In this document: positions 26,690-34,756 of the stretch, one piece after another
Position numbering within the stretch: position 1 is the first letter of the stretch
How the letters are laid out: every line of letters starts with the position of its first letter
Assembly (NCBI RefSeq): GCF_000184685.1
Contig: NC_014830.1
Location: forward strand, 3,782,001-3,846,000
DNA: 64,000 bases
DNA from: Intrasporangium calvum DSM 43043
GTDB lineage: Bacteria > Actinomycetota > Actinomycetes > Actinomycetales > Dermatophilaceae
Direction of reading: 5' to 3'
Translations under genes and position numbers: made by a program
Notes under the pieces: model-generated
What the model was told of the DNA's origin: nothing
The model's database searches: none
What the model saw: the letters and a program-made list of their open reading frames with translations, nothing else

Positions 26690-26712
26690 GAGAGGAGATG
26701 ATTCGTTAGATT
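26683..26712 (+). promoter_or_regulatory. iclR promoter
   Basis: -35 TTGCCA (26683-26688) and -10 TAGATT (26707-26712), separated by 18 bp, predict a start near 26719, about 20 nt before the regulator's ATG. The -35 box overlaps the first codons of the divergent transporter gene. Confidence 0.55.
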
Positions 26713-26725
26713 CACCATGGGAGAA
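26711..26725. promoter_or_regulatory. Candidate IclR operator
   Basis: TTCACCATGGGAGAA is a hyphenated palindrome (TTCnCCnnnGGnGAA) in the 50-bp region between the divergent regulator and gentisate operon. It overlaps the end of the iclR -10 box and the predicted transcript start, so binding could control both directions. Confidence 0.45.
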
Positions 26726-26739
26726 CAGAGGATTCTGCT

Positions 26740-27522
26740 ATGAAGAACAAACCCCACTACGCGCTCCAGAGTGTGGACCACGCGCTCCAGCTCGCCGTGA
26801 TCCTCCAGGTGGAAGGACCACAGACCGTGACCGAGGTGGCACGGCGGCTCGACGTCGCCCGGTCAACGGCGCACCGACTGCTCTCGATGCTGGTCTACCG
26901 GGACTTTGCCCGGCAGGGCGGGGACCGCCGGTACTACCCCGGCCCGGTCATCTCCCTCGAGGCGGGTGGCAGCGACCACACCGGGGTGCTGCGCGGGGTG
27001 GCGATGCCCCACCTGCAGGTGCTCGTCGACCGCACCGGCGAGTCGGCCAACGTCATGGTGCTCGCCGGTGACTACGTCCGCTTCATCGCCTCCGTGGAGT
27101 CACCCCACACGTTCCGGGTGGGCAACCGCGAGGGGATGGTCTTCCCCGCCCACCTGACGTCGGGGGGCAAGCCGATGCTCGCGGACCTCTCGCCCGAAGA
27201 ACGCGCCGACCTGTACGACCCCGCGCGGTGGGAGGGCCGGGAGGACGAGCGGCCCGACGTGGACGCACTCGAGCGAGAGCTCGAGGTGGTCCGCCGCCGC
27301 GGCTTCGCGATCAACCGGGACCGGACCGAGACCGGGGTCACCGCGATCGGTCGGGGGCTGCGCGTCGCCGAGCAGACCAGCGCCGCCGTCACCGTCTCCA
27401 TGCCGACGGTCCGCTTCCAGGAGGAGCGCCTCGTCGACGTGGTGAGCGCGCTCGCCCTCGCGACCCGGGACATCGAGCACGACCTCGAGGCACGGCTGCA
27501 TGCCGAGCGCTGGTGGGGCTGA
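26740..27522 (+). CDS. IclR-family transcriptional regulator of the gentisate operon
   Basis: A 260-residue regulator with an N-terminal winged helix-turn-helix (QTVTEVARRLDVARSTAHRLLSML, about 27-50) and the IclR effector-binding domain (residues 80-255, including LTSGGKPMLADLSPEE and NRDRTETGVTAIGRGL). IclR proteins often control aromatic catabolism, binding the substrate or an intermediate. It is transcribed away from the gentisate genes with a 50-bp shared region holding a clear promoter and a palindrome. Whether it activates or represses cannot be told from sequence. Confidence 0.93.
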   Translation: MKNKPHYALQSVDHALQLAVILQVEGPQTVTEVARRLDVARSTAHRLLSMLVYRDFARQGGDRRYYPGPVISLEAGGSDHTGVLRGVAMPHLQVLVDRTGESANVMVLAGDYVRFIASVESPHTFRVGNREGMVFPAHLTSGGKPMLADLSPEERADLYDPARWEGREDERPDVDALERELEVVRRRGFAINRDRTETGVTAIGRGLRVAEQTSAAVTVSMPTVRFQEERLVDVVSALALATRDIEHDLEARLHAERWWG

Positions 27523-27560
27523 GGCGGTGGAGCGCGCCCTCGCCGTTCGCGCCGCCCCCA

Positions 27561-27574
27561 GCTGAGCGGCATAC
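27561..27574 (-). repeat. GTATGCCGCT repeat directly upstream of the Ski2-like helicase
   Basis: Variant core GTATGCCGCTCAGC. The plus strand reads GCTGAGCGGCATAC then T; the hexamer CATACT (27570-27575) ends 6 nt before the GTG start, the spacing of a leaderless -10 box. Confidence 0.75.
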
Positions 27575-27581
27575 TCACCGA

Positions 27582-30128
27582 GTGAAGAACCTGAGCGAGC
27601 GGATCCCATCGGAACCGGATCCCGACCTCCTCTACGAGGTCTTCACCGGATGGGCCACCGAGCAGGGGCTGTCGCTATACCCCCACCAGGACGAGGCGTT
27701 CCTCGAGGTACTCAGCGGCAGCAACCTCATCCTGTCCACGCCGACCGGCTCCGGCAAGTCGCTCGTCGCGACGGCCGCACACTTCACCGCGCTCGCCGAG
27801 GACCGCGTCTCCTTCTACACCGCGCCGATCAAGGCCCTCGTGTCGGAGAAGTTCTTCGCCCTGTGCGACCAGTTCGGGGCGGACAACGTCGGCATGATCA
27901 CCGGCGACGCCTCCGTCAACGCGGACGCCCCGATCATCTGCTGCACGGCCGAGATCCTCGCGAACATCGCCCTCCGCGAGGGGACGGCCGCTGACATCGG
28001 GCTCGTCGTCATGGACGAGTTCCACTTCTACTCGGAGCCAGACCGAGGCTGGGCCTGGCAGGTGCCGATCCTCGAGCTGCCGCAGGCGCAGTTCATCCTC
28101 ATGTCGGCGACCCTCGGCGACGTGACGATGTTCCGGGACGACCTGACCCGGCGGACCGGCCGGTCGACGGCAGTGATCGCAGGCACCGAGCGACCGGTGC
28201 CGCTCGAGTTCGCGTACGCCGAGACCCCGCTCCACGAGACGATCGAGGAGCTCCTCGAGGCGCAGCGAGCCCCCATCTATGTCGTGCACTTCACCCAGGC
28301 TTCGGCGCTCGAGCGAGCCCAGAGCCTCATGGCAGTCAAGATCACCTCGCGCGAGGAGCGCGACACGATCGCCGAGCGCATCGGCGCCTTCCGGTTCGGC
28401 GCGGGCTTCGGCCGGACGCTCTCCCGGCTCGTCCGGCACGGGATCGGGGTGCACCACGCCGGCATGTTGCCGAAGTACCGCAGGCTGGTCGAACAGCTCG
28501 CCCAGGACGGTCTGCTCAAGGTCATCTGCGGAACGGACACCCTCGGCGTCGGAATCAACGTGCCGATCCGCACCGTCCTGCTCACCGGGCTGACCAAGTT
28601 CGACGGCACGAAGCAGCGGACGCTCAAGGCGCGCGAGTTCCACCAGATCGTCGGCCGGGCGGGCCGGGCCGGCTTCGACGCCCGCGGCTGGGTCGTGGCC
28701 CAGGCGCCGGAGCACGTCATCGACAACCTCCGCGCCGTGGAGAGGGCGGGCGACGACCCGAAGAAGCAGCGCAAGGTCCAGCGCAAGAAGGCGCCCGAGG
28801 GCTTCGTCACCTGGTCCCGTGAGACGTTCGAGCGCCTCATCGCCGCCGAGCCGGAGCCACTCCAGCCCCGGCTCCGCATGTCGCACGCCCTGCTCATCAA
28901 CCTGTTGGCGCGACAAGGCAACCCGGTGGCCCACGCGGTGCGGCTCATCCGCGAGAGCCACCACGAGGAGAAGGACCAGCGCCGCCTCGGCCGACACGCG
29001 CTCGTCCTGGCCCGGGAGCTGCTCACCTCGGGTGTCGTCGAGCGGCTCCCGACGGCGGACCAGTCCGGGCGCCGCCACGCGCTGACCATCGACCTGCAGC
29101 GCGACTTCGCGCTCAACCAGCCGCTCGCCCCGTTCGCGCTCGCCGTTCTGGACACCCTCGACCCGGACTCCGAGACCTTCGCGCGCGACACCGTGTCGGT
29201 CGTCGAGGCGATCCTCGAGGATCCACGCCAGGTCCTCTGGGCGCAGGAGCACCAGGCGCGCGGAGAGGCCGTCGCCGCGATGAAGCTCGACGGGATCGAG
29301 TACGAGGAGCGGATGGAGCGGCTCGAGGAGATCACCTGGCCGAAACCGCTCGCCGACCTCCTCGAGGTGACCCTGGCGGCCTACCGACAGACCCATCCCT
29401 GGGTGTCGGCCGACGCGCTCTCCCCGAAGTCCGTGGTCCGCGAGATGTACGAGCGGGGCATGACCTTCAACGAGTTCGTCTCTGCCTATGGGTTGTCCCG
29501 CTCCGAGGGACTGGTCCTGCGCTACCTCACGGACGCCTACCGGACGTTGCGCCACACCGTGCCCGAGACGCACCGGACCGAGGAGCTGGAGGACATCATC
29601 GAGTGGCTCGGGGAGCTGGTGCGCCAGACCGACTCGAGCCTCCTCGACGAGTGGGAGGACCTCGTCAACCCGACGGCGGTCCTGGCCCGGGCATCAGCCG
29701 AGGTCGCCCCACCCAGTCGACCGATCACCGCGAACGAGCGCGCCTTCACCGTGCTCATCCGCAACGCCATGTTCCACCGCGTCGAGCTCGCCGCTCGCGA
29801 CCAGTGGGAGGCGCTCGGCCAGCTGGAGGCCCGGGTCGCCGAGCTCACTGATCCCCCGCAGAAGGTCGTCATGGATGCCCAGGCGTGGAACGACGCACTG
29901 GGCGCCTACTACGACGAGCACGACTCCATCGCGACCGACCAGCAGGCCCGCTCCCCCGCCCTGCTCCAGGTCGAGAAGCTGCCGACGACCTGGCGGCTGC
30001 GCCAGGTCGTCATCGACCCGGAGGACCACCGGGACTGGGCCGTCACGGCCGAGGTCGACCTCCTGGCGAGCGACGACGTCGGCGCCGCCGTGCTCACCGT
30101 CACGGGATTCGAGCGCCTCGGGGGCTGA
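27582..30128 (+). CDS. Ski2-like DEAD/DEAH-box helicase with DUF3516
   Basis: An 848-residue superfamily 2 RNA helicase-like protein. Motif I TPTGSGKS is at 53-60, motif II DEFH at 145-148, SAT (LMSATLGD) follows, and the C-terminal helicase part has GVHHAGMLPKYRRLVEQL, GTDTLGVGINVPIRTV and QIVGRAGRAGFDARG. The C-terminal 330 residues match the DUF3516 region seen in actinobacterial members. The GTG at 27582 is chosen because the protein then starts MKNLSERIPSEPDPDLLYEVF; longer frames overlap the iclR gene. No Shine-Dalgarno site is present; a repeat copy ends 7 nt upstream and may supply the -10 box. Role in RNA turnover or repair is inferred from family only. Confidence 0.92.
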   Translation: MKNLSERIPSEPDPDLLYEVFTGWATEQGLSLYPHQDEAFLEVLSGSNLILSTPTGSGKSLVATAAHFTALAEDRVSFYTAPIKALVSEKFFALCDQFGADNVGMITGDASVNADAPIICCTAEILANIALREGTAADIGLVVMDEFHFYSEPDRGWAWQVPILELPQAQFILMSATLGDVTMFRDDLTRRTGRSTAVIAGTERPVPLEFAYAETPLHETIEELLEAQRAPIYVVHFTQASALERAQSLMAVKITSREERDTIAERIGAFRFGAGFGRTLSRLVRHGIGVHHAGMLPKYRRLVEQLAQDGLLKVICGTDTLGVGINVPIRTVLLTGLTKFDGTKQRTLKAREFHQIVGRAGRAGFDARGWVVAQAPEHVIDNLRAVERAGDDPKKQRKVQRKKAPEGFVTWSRETFERLIAAEPEPLQPRLRMSHALLINLLARQGNPVAHAVRLIRESHHEEKDQRRLGRHALVLARELLTSGVVERLPTADQSGRRHALTIDLQRDFALNQPLAPFALAVLDTLDPDSETFARDTVSVVEAILEDPRQVLWAQEHQARGEAVAAMKLDGIEYEERMERLEEITWPKPLADLLEVTLAAYRQTHPWVSADALSPKSVVREMYERGMTFNEFVSAYGLSRSEGLVLRYLTDAYRTLRHTVPETHRTEELEDIIEWLGELVRQTDSSLLDEWEDLVNPTAVLARASAEVAPPSRPITANERAFTVLIRNAMFHRVELAARDQWEALGQLEARVAELTDPPQKVVMDAQAWNDALGAYYDEHDSIATDQQARSPALLQVEKLPTTWRLRQVVIDPEDHRDWAVTAEVDLLASDDVGAAVLTVTGFERLGG

Positions 30129-30142
30129 CCGAGCCGCAGCCC

Positions 30143-30172
30143 TTGCCAAACACCTGCGTCGCTGGGTACCTT
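30143..30172 (+). promoter_or_regulatory. padR promoter (leaderless)
   Basis: -35 TTGCCA (30143-30148), 18-bp spacer, -10 TACCTT (30167-30172). The predicted start falls at the ATG at 30180, 7 nt after the -10 box. The layout matches the iclR and DUF222-HNH promoters in this window. Confidence 0.6.
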
Positions 30173-30191
30173 GTCACACATGGTACCCAGC
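30161..30191. promoter_or_regulatory. PadR operator, 31-bp palindrome over -10 and start codon
   Basis: Perfect 10-bp arms GCTGGGTACC (30161-30170) and GGTACCCAGC (30182-30191); inside, TGT and ACA also pair, so 13 of 15 position pairs match. It covers the -10 box and start codon of padR, which predicts tight autoregulation. Confidence 0.75.
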
Positions 30192-30527
30192 AAGGAAGCG
30201 ATCCTCACCAACCTCCGACGGGGGGCACTCGAGTACTGCGTACTGGCGATGCTGAGCGAGAGACCGCTCTACGGTTTGGACATCGCCCGCAGCCTGACCG
30301 GCGACTCCGTGCTGCTGGCCAGCGAGGGCACGCTCTATCCGCTCCTCGCCAGGCTGCGTCGGGCCGGTCTCGTCGAGACGACGTGGCAGGAGTCGCCCAG
30401 CGGACCCCCGCGCCGGTACTACGCCATGACCGACCAGGGGAGGCTGGCCGTCGAGGCCTTCACCCGAGCCTGGACCCCCTTCCGCGACGCGGTGGACGCG
30501 GCGCTCACCCAAGGAGAGACACGATGA
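30180..30527 (+). CDS. PadR-family transcriptional regulator
   Basis: A 115-residue winged-helix repressor: GALEYCVLAMLSERPLYGLDIARSL, ASEGTLYPLLARLRRAGLVETTW, PRRYYAMTDQGRLAVEAF are the PadR domain in order, followed by a short dimerisation helix. The ATG at 30180 is preferred over an in-frame TTG at 30171 because the -10 box overlaps the latter. It overlaps the next gene by ATGA, so the pair is co-translated. In actinobacteria, PadR genes coupled to HAAS-type membrane proteins usually control that partner or nearby transporters. Confidence 0.93.
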   Translation: MVPSKEAILTNLRRGALEYCVLAMLSERPLYGLDIARSLTGDSVLLASEGTLYPLLARLRRAGLVETTWQESPSGPPRRYYAMTDQGRLAVEAFTRAWTPFRDAVDAALTQGETR

Positions 30528-31150
30528 ACGGCACCACCCACCCCCTCGTCGCGGCCTACCTGGACGACCTGGCCCGGATGCTGGGCGACCTCGAGCCCGG
30601 TGAGCGCGCCGAGCTCGGTCCTGCTGATGCGATCGCCCAGGCGGCCTACGCCGACAGGGCCGCGCCACCCGGATATCAGCGGGGCGCGCGCGTCCCGTTG
30701 ACAAGCCGTCCCTGGGTCCCCGTCGTCGTCGCGCTCCTGCAGGGCCTGTCCCTGCTTCTCGTCATCCTGGTCGTCGGCGCGAGCGTCGGCTGGGTCGAGG
30801 AGTCGAGCGCCACCCCGGCGGGGGAGACGTCCGTGACGACCTATGGGGGGAGCAGCCTCGCGGCCGCTCTCGCCGGCGGGCTGGCTGCCCTGCCCCTGTG
30901 GATCGTCATGGCTCTGCTCGTCGGCATCTCGGTCCTCTGGAGGCCGCGCGAGAAGGTGGCCCACCTGCTGGTCGTGCCGGTGGCGGCTGTCCTGTTCGCC
31001 GCCGGGCCGAGCCTCGGGTGGTCACTCGCGGGCCCGGCGGGCATGGTCGTCGCCGCGTGGACCGTGCTCGCCCTGGTCGTCGCAGGAGGGGGATGGCTGC
31101 TCTACCGGCTCACCATCTCGGCCCGGCGTCGGGCGTCTGCCGCCGGCTGA
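30524..31150 (+). CDS. PadR-coupled membrane protein with shortened HAAS domain
   Basis: A 208-residue membrane protein. The N-terminus (THPLVAAYLDDLARMLGDLEPGERAE) is the start of a HAAS-type helical domain, which normally continues for 30-35 residues before ending in a motif like LGPxxxIAxAAYA. Here GERAE joins directly to LGPADAIAQAAYAD, as if the middle helices were deleted in frame. About four hydrophobic helices follow (residues near 68-88, 115-135, 143-162, 170-192) and a basic C-terminus. The ATG overlaps the padR stop codon, with AAGGAGAG upstream. Function is unknown; membrane-associated signalling with PadR is an inference. Confidence 0.8.
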   Translation: MNGTTHPLVAAYLDDLARMLGDLEPGERAELGPADAIAQAAYADRAAPPGYQRGARVPLTSRPWVPVVVALLQGLSLLLVILVVGASVGWVEESSATPAGETSVTTYGGSSLAAALAGGLAALPLWIVMALLVGISVLWRPREKVAHLLVVPVAAVLFAAGPSLGWSLAGPAGMVVAAWTVLALVVAGGGWLLYRLTISARRRASAAG

Positions 31151-31191
31151 CCCACCACCGCCACGGCGTGTTGCGGGCATTCCTCGCGCGC

Positions 31192-31217
31192 GACACCTCG
31201 CACGGGGTAGAGGTGTC
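31192..31217. promoter_or_regulatory. Inverted repeat upstream of the DUF1206 gene
   Basis: GACACCTC (31192-31199) and GAGGTGTC (31210-31217), perfect 8-bp arms with a 10-nt loop, lie between the HAAS gene and DUF1206, 40 nt before the latter's ATG. It may be an operator or a terminator of the padR unit. Confidence 0.4.
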
Positions 31218-31256
31218 TCCATACGCCGCGAGTGCGGCACCGGAGATGAGGGAGAC

Positions 31257-32045
31257 ATGGACGGAAACAGCGTCAAGCAGGCGGCGCGTGAGGCCGGCAA
31301 CCAGGATGCGCTGCTCATGGCGGCTCGGGTGGGCTACGCGGTCAACGGGGTGCTGCACCTGCTCATCGGCTGGATCGCCCTGCAGATCGCCTGGGGAGTC
31401 GGCTCCTCTGGCAGTGCCGACCAGTCGGGTGCGCTCGGTTCGCTGGCGTCCAACACGATGGGCCGGATCATCCTGTGGATCGGGGTGGTCGGCTGGCTCG
31501 GCCTCGGTCTGTGGCAGGCCATCGAGGCGGTCATCACTCGCGAGGAGGCCAAGGACCGGGCCAAGTACGCGGCGAAGGCCGTCGTCTACTTCGTCCTGTC
31601 CTGGTCGGCCTTCGAGTTCGCGCGGGGCGGCTCTTCGTCGAGCAAGGAGCAGTCCTCCGACTTCACCGCCAGCCTGATGAGCCAGCCGTTCGGGACGGGC
31701 CTCGTGGTCCTCGTCGCCCTGGCCATGGTGGGCGTCGGGGTCTACCACATCCACAAGGGGTGGAAGCGCAAGTTCCTCTCCGACCTCGTCGAGCACCCCG
31801 GCCCGACGGTGGTGAAGCTGGCCCGCTTCGGCTACATCGCGAAGGGCGTGGCCCTCATCGTCGTCGGCAGCCTCTTCGTCACCGCGGCCCTCGAGAACGA
31901 CCCCAAGGAGGCGACCGGGCTCGACGGCGCGATGAAGACGATCCTCGAGGCGCCCGCCGGACAGTGGCTGCTCACCATCGTGGCGCTCGGCTTCGTCGCC
32001 TTCGGGATCTACTCCTTCGTTCGCGCGAAGACCGCGCGGGTCTGA
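31257..32045 (+). CDS. DUF1206 membrane protein
   Basis: A 262-residue membrane protein with six predicted helices arranged as three repeats of a two-helix DUF1206 unit: ARVGYAVNGVLHLLIGWIALQ, DRAKYAAKAVVYFVLSWSAF and ARFGYIAKGVALIVVGSLFV open the three units, each with Arg/Lys before a small-residue helix. The function of the family is not known to me. GAGGGAGAC before the ATG at 31257 fixes the start; a longer frame upstream is out of character. It is convergent with the PAP2 operon, 35 bp away. Confidence 0.88.
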   Translation: MDGNSVKQAAREAGNQDALLMAARVGYAVNGVLHLLIGWIALQIAWGVGSSGSADQSGALGSLASNTMGRIILWIGVVGWLGLGLWQAIEAVITREEAKDRAKYAAKAVVYFVLSWSAFEFARGGSSSSKEQSSDFTASLMSQPFGTGLVVLVALAMVGVGVYHIHKGWKRKFLSDLVEHPGPTVVKLARFGYIAKGVALIVVGSLFVTAALENDPKEATGLDGAMKTILEAPAGQWLLTIVALGFVAFGIYSFVRAKTARV

Positions 32046-32080
32046 GCAGTCGTCCCCGGGCTGTCCACCCGACCCAGGGG

Positions 32081-32788
32081 TCAGGAGTGAGACGTGGCGT
32101 GCCGGCGACGCAGCCAGTGCCAGGCGAGCAGGGCGCAGACGACGCCGTTGAGCATCCCGAGGAGGACGTCCGTGAGATGGTGCATCCCCCGGTAGAGCCG
32201 GGCGTAGGACACGAGGACCGGGACGAGGATGCACACGGTGGTGACGAGTCGGCGGAGCCAGGTCCGTTCGATCCGCTGCGCCATGAAGGCGAAGGACAGG
32301 TAGAGCGCCGTCGCGGCACCCACGTGCCCGCTGGGGTAGCTCGACGTCGGGGGCGCCGGGTCGAGCTTCTCGACGTCGGGCCGTTGACGGCCGACGATCC
32401 AGGCTGCGATGACGAAGACCGTGGCCTGGATCGAGATGGCGATCGCGGGGATGACGGCGTACCACCACTGCCGGGTGCGCCACAGGATGATGAGGCTGAT
32501 CACGGCGCAGGTCCCGATGATGATCTCGGTGTTCCCGAGCCGGGACCAGATGGACGTCGTCGTGTCCCACAGCGCCGTCCGGGAGCGGCCCTCCTGGAGC
32601 TCGCGGTTGACTGCGGTCTCACCCTCGAGTCCGCCGAACGGGCCCATGATGAGCCACCCGGCCGACACGATGACGCCGAAGAGCAGCACGCTCGGGCCGA
32701 GCACTCTGGCGGCAACGTCCCGCCAGGCCTCCCGCGCGCTGGGTTTGGACTCGTCTCGCTGCCAGCGGTGGAGGTCAACGCTCATCAT
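32081..32788 (-). CDS. PAP2-superfamily membrane phosphatase
   Basis: A 235-residue integral membrane phosphatidic-acid-phosphatase-type enzyme. Motif 1 is GRQRP, motif 2 is SYPSGHVGAATAL, motif 3 is RLYRGMHHLTDV, all placed between transmembrane helices. Likely substrates are lipid phosphates such as phosphatidate, isoprenyl diphosphate or phosphatidylglycerophosphate. Its start overlaps the end of a second PAP2 gene by 14 bp, and together with the lipid kinase gene they form a three-gene operon. Two adjacent ATG codons open the frame; either could be used. Confidence 0.9.
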   Translation of the reverse strand: MMSVDLHRWQRDESKPSAREAWRDVAARVLGPSVLLFGVIVSAGWLIMGPFGGLEGETAVNRELQEGRSRTALWDTTTSIWSRLGNTEIIIGTCAVISLIILWRTRQWWYAVIPAIAISIQATVFVIAAWIVGRQRPDVEKLDPAPPTSSYPSGHVGAATALYLSFAFMAQRIERTWLRRLVTTVCILVPVLVSYARLYRGMHHLTDVLLGMLNGVVCALLAWHWLRRRHATSHS

Positions 32789-33656
32789 CGTCGCTTTCTT
32801 CAGGGGGTTGGGGGTTGAGGCTGTGCGGCTCTGGGCCGGCGGTGCCCTCGGGGGGCAGCGGGGCGTCCTGACTGGCCGGGTTCCAGCCGAGGTAGCCGAC
32901 GTAGGAGGCGATCCCGAGGCCGACCCCGAGGAGCAGGCCCGCGGTGACGTCGGACGGGTAGTGCACGCCGAGGAAGACGCGGTCGAGCCCGGTGATGAGG
33001 GCGAATGCGACGGCGGCGCCGGTCACCCACGGCTTCGCCCGCTCCGAGAGGACGGGCCAGACGAGAAGCGTGAGGATCGTAGCGGCAGCGGCGGCGTTGG
33101 CCGCGTGCCCGCTCGGGAAGCTGTAGCCGGGGGCCTGCTCGATCGGATCGCTGACGATGGGGCGGGCGCGCCGGACGACCTCCTTGAGGACGAGCTGGAG
33201 GTTCCAGGCCACCATCATGGTGACGAAAGCCCAGAGCGCCCGGGTCTTGAGGTGGTGTCGTCGCCAGATCCAGAGGCACACGAGAGTTCCGGCGATGTAG
33301 ACCCACTTGGGCTGGGTCGCCTCCTGCCACATCACGAGCAGCTCGCGCAGCACCTCGTTGGTCCGCGTCACCTCCGTCGCTTCGGCGATCGCGGCCTCGT
33401 CGATGTCGAGGACGGGCGTGACCTTCTGCTGGACGACGAACGCGAGGAAGGTGACCGGGGCGGCGAAGAGGAGACCGTAGCCGACCGCCTTGAGCATCCG
33501 ACGTCCCCGGCCGTATGCCGCTGGGCGCGCTTCCGGGGCGGCCCCCTTCGGGTGGGTGGCGGGGTGGGTGGCGGGGTGGGTGATCGGGTCCGTCGCCCGG
33601 TCCGTGAGCCGGCGCGAGGTGCCGTCAGCGGTCTGGTCCGGGAGGCGGTCAGGCAT
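32775..33656 (-). CDS. PAP2-superfamily phosphatase with repetitive N-terminus
   Basis: A 293-residue PAP2 membrane protein: motif 1 KEVVRRARP, motif 2 SFPSGHAANAAAAA, motif 3 RVFLGVHYPSDV. The first 50 residues are a hydrophilic cytoplasmic extension: HPATHPATHP comes from a 12-bp tandem repeat at 33550-33585, and EARPAAYGRG comes from a copy of the GTATGCCGCTG repeat. It ends in an acidic tail (EESDDDER). It overlaps the lipid kinase stop by 8 bp at its start and the next PAP2 gene at its end. The extension is clearly non-essential to the fold. Confidence 0.9.
   Translation of the reverse strand: MPDRLPDQTADGTSRRLTDRATDPITHPATHPATHPKGAAPEARPAAYGRGRRMLKAVGYGLLFAAPVTFLAFVVQQKVTPVLDIDEAAIAEATEVTRTNEVLRELLVMWQEATQPKWVYIAGTLVCLWIWRRHHLKTRALWAFVTMMVAWNLQLVLKEVVRRARPIVSDPIEQAPGYSFPSGHAANAAAAATILTLLVWPVLSERAKPWVTGAAVAFALITGLDRVFLGVHYPSDVTAGLLLGVGLGIASYVGYLGWNPASQDAPLPPEGTAGPEPHSLNPQPPEESDDDER
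33513..33526 (+). repeat. GTATGCCGCTG repeat inside a PAP2 gene
   Basis: Exact core followed by GCGCTTCCG. Sense strand GCCCAGCGGCATAC encodes PAAY at residues 44-47 of the low-complexity N-terminal extension. Confidence 0.85.
33550..33585. repeat. 12-bp tandem repeat in a PAP2 gene
   Basis: GGGTGGGTGGCG twice (33550-33561, 33562-33573) plus a partial third unit. On the coding strand it gives HPATHPATHP. Confidence 0.85.
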
Positions 33657-34581
33657 GGCGCACCACCAGTGACGACGGTTCGACCCGGATGTCGAGCCTG
33701 CTGCGCGGGCCGACCGGGTCGCCGTCGATCTCGGTCTCGGTGGGCCGGTTGGCGACGATGGTGAAGTCCCGGCCCCGCATCCGGTCGAGGCGCTGGTGGC
33801 CGACGCGGTGGCGCGTGCTGACGTCGGCGATCACCGACGCCCACCCGAACGCGCCGCGCGGGGCGATGACGACGGCGTCGAGGACGCCGTCGTCGTACTC
33901 CGCCTCGGGCATGAGCTCGATGCCGCCCTGCAGGGTGCCGCAGTTGCCGACGATGACGGTCCGGGCGTGGCGCCGCAGGCGGTCACCCGGCTGGCCGACC
34001 ACGCCGGCTGCCCCGCTGGCGGTGACCTCCACCGTGAAGCCCCGGTTGAACAGGTTGCCCAGCCCGGACAGGAGGTACGCGGGCCAGCCGAGCACGCCCT
34101 TGACCCGTTCGTTGGTCCCGGCCATGATCTCGCCGTCGAAGCCGAGTCCCGTCATGATGAGGAAGACCTCCTCGGGGTCGTCGTCCGCCGCCACGAACCC
34201 GACGTCCAGCCGCAGGTCGGAGCCGGTGAGCAGGGGCTCCATCGCGTCCTCGATGGAGTCGACGGGCAGGTCGAGGTTCCGGGCGAGGAGGTTGCCGGTG
34301 CCGCCCGGCAGCAGGCCGAGCGCGACGTCGGTGCCCACCAGGGCGGTCGCGACGGCGCGCACCGTGCCGTCGCCGCCGAGGGTGGCCACGACGTCCGCGC
34401 CGGCCTCGACCGCCTCGCGAGCCTGCTTCTCGCCGGTCTCCTCGGCCGTCGTCGGGATCCACTGGGGCTCGTCCCAACCATGCCGACGGCAGGCCTCCGC
34501 CACGACACCTTGGTCGGCGTCGAGGTCGTCGACCTTCATCGGGTTGTACACGACGGTGACACGTCTTCGAGATTCCGGCAT
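33649..34581 (-). CDS. Diacylglycerol kinase-family lipid kinase
   Basis: A 310-residue cytoplasmic/peripheral lipid kinase of the DAGK/YegS family. VVYNPMKVDD opens the catalytic domain, ATLGGDGTVRAV is the nucleotide-binding GGDG motif near residue 70, and LLPGGTGNLLARNLDLP follows. The C-terminal beta domain holds MPEAEYDDGVLDAV and ends in GDPVGPRSRLDIRVEPSSL. It probably phosphorylates diacylglycerol or a related lipid. First gene of an operon with two PAP2 phosphatases, so kinase and phosphatase activities on lipid phosphates are paired. Confidence 0.92.
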   Translation of the reverse strand: MPESRRRVTVVYNPMKVDDLDADQGVVAEACRRHGWDEPQWIPTTAEETGEKQAREAVEAGADVVATLGGDGTVRAVATALVGTDVALGLLPGGTGNLLARNLDLPVDSIEDAMEPLLTGSDLRLDVGFVAADDDPEEVFLIMTGLGFDGEIMAGTNERVKGVLGWPAYLLSGLGNLFNRGFTVEVTASGAAGVVGQPGDRLRRHARTVIVGNCGTLQGGIELMPEAEYDDGVLDAVVIAPRGAFGWASVIADVSTRHRVGHQRLDRMRGRDFTIVANRPTETEIDGDPVGPRSRLDIRVEPSSLVVRHA

Positions 34582-34739
34582 GCTGCATCTTCCTCGCTCG
34601 CGGCCCCCGCCACCAGTAACGTACCCAAGCGAGTCGCCGGACTACCCTGCGCCAGGGCACGCCACGGCGGGCGTCGTCGAGTGCTGGACGTCGCGCCCTG
34701 CCCCGACCGCGCCGGTGGGTCACGATGGCCGCCCGCCCG

Positions 34740-34753
34740 GCCCAGCGGCATAC
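34740..34753 (-). repeat. GTATGCCGCTG repeat after the ATP-grasp gene
   Basis: Exact core directly behind the ATP-grasp stop codon, within the 175-bp gap before the lipid kinase gene. Read in the transcription direction it is GTATGCCGCTGGGC. No partner copy is nearby, so it cannot form the paired hairpin. Confidence 0.85.
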
Positions 34754-34756
34754 GGG

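Noticed and set aside
27228-27581. Upstream extension of the Ski2-like helicase
   Set aside because: It is the shadow of the iclR gene in another frame (Arg/Gly/Pro-rich) and has no conserved content.
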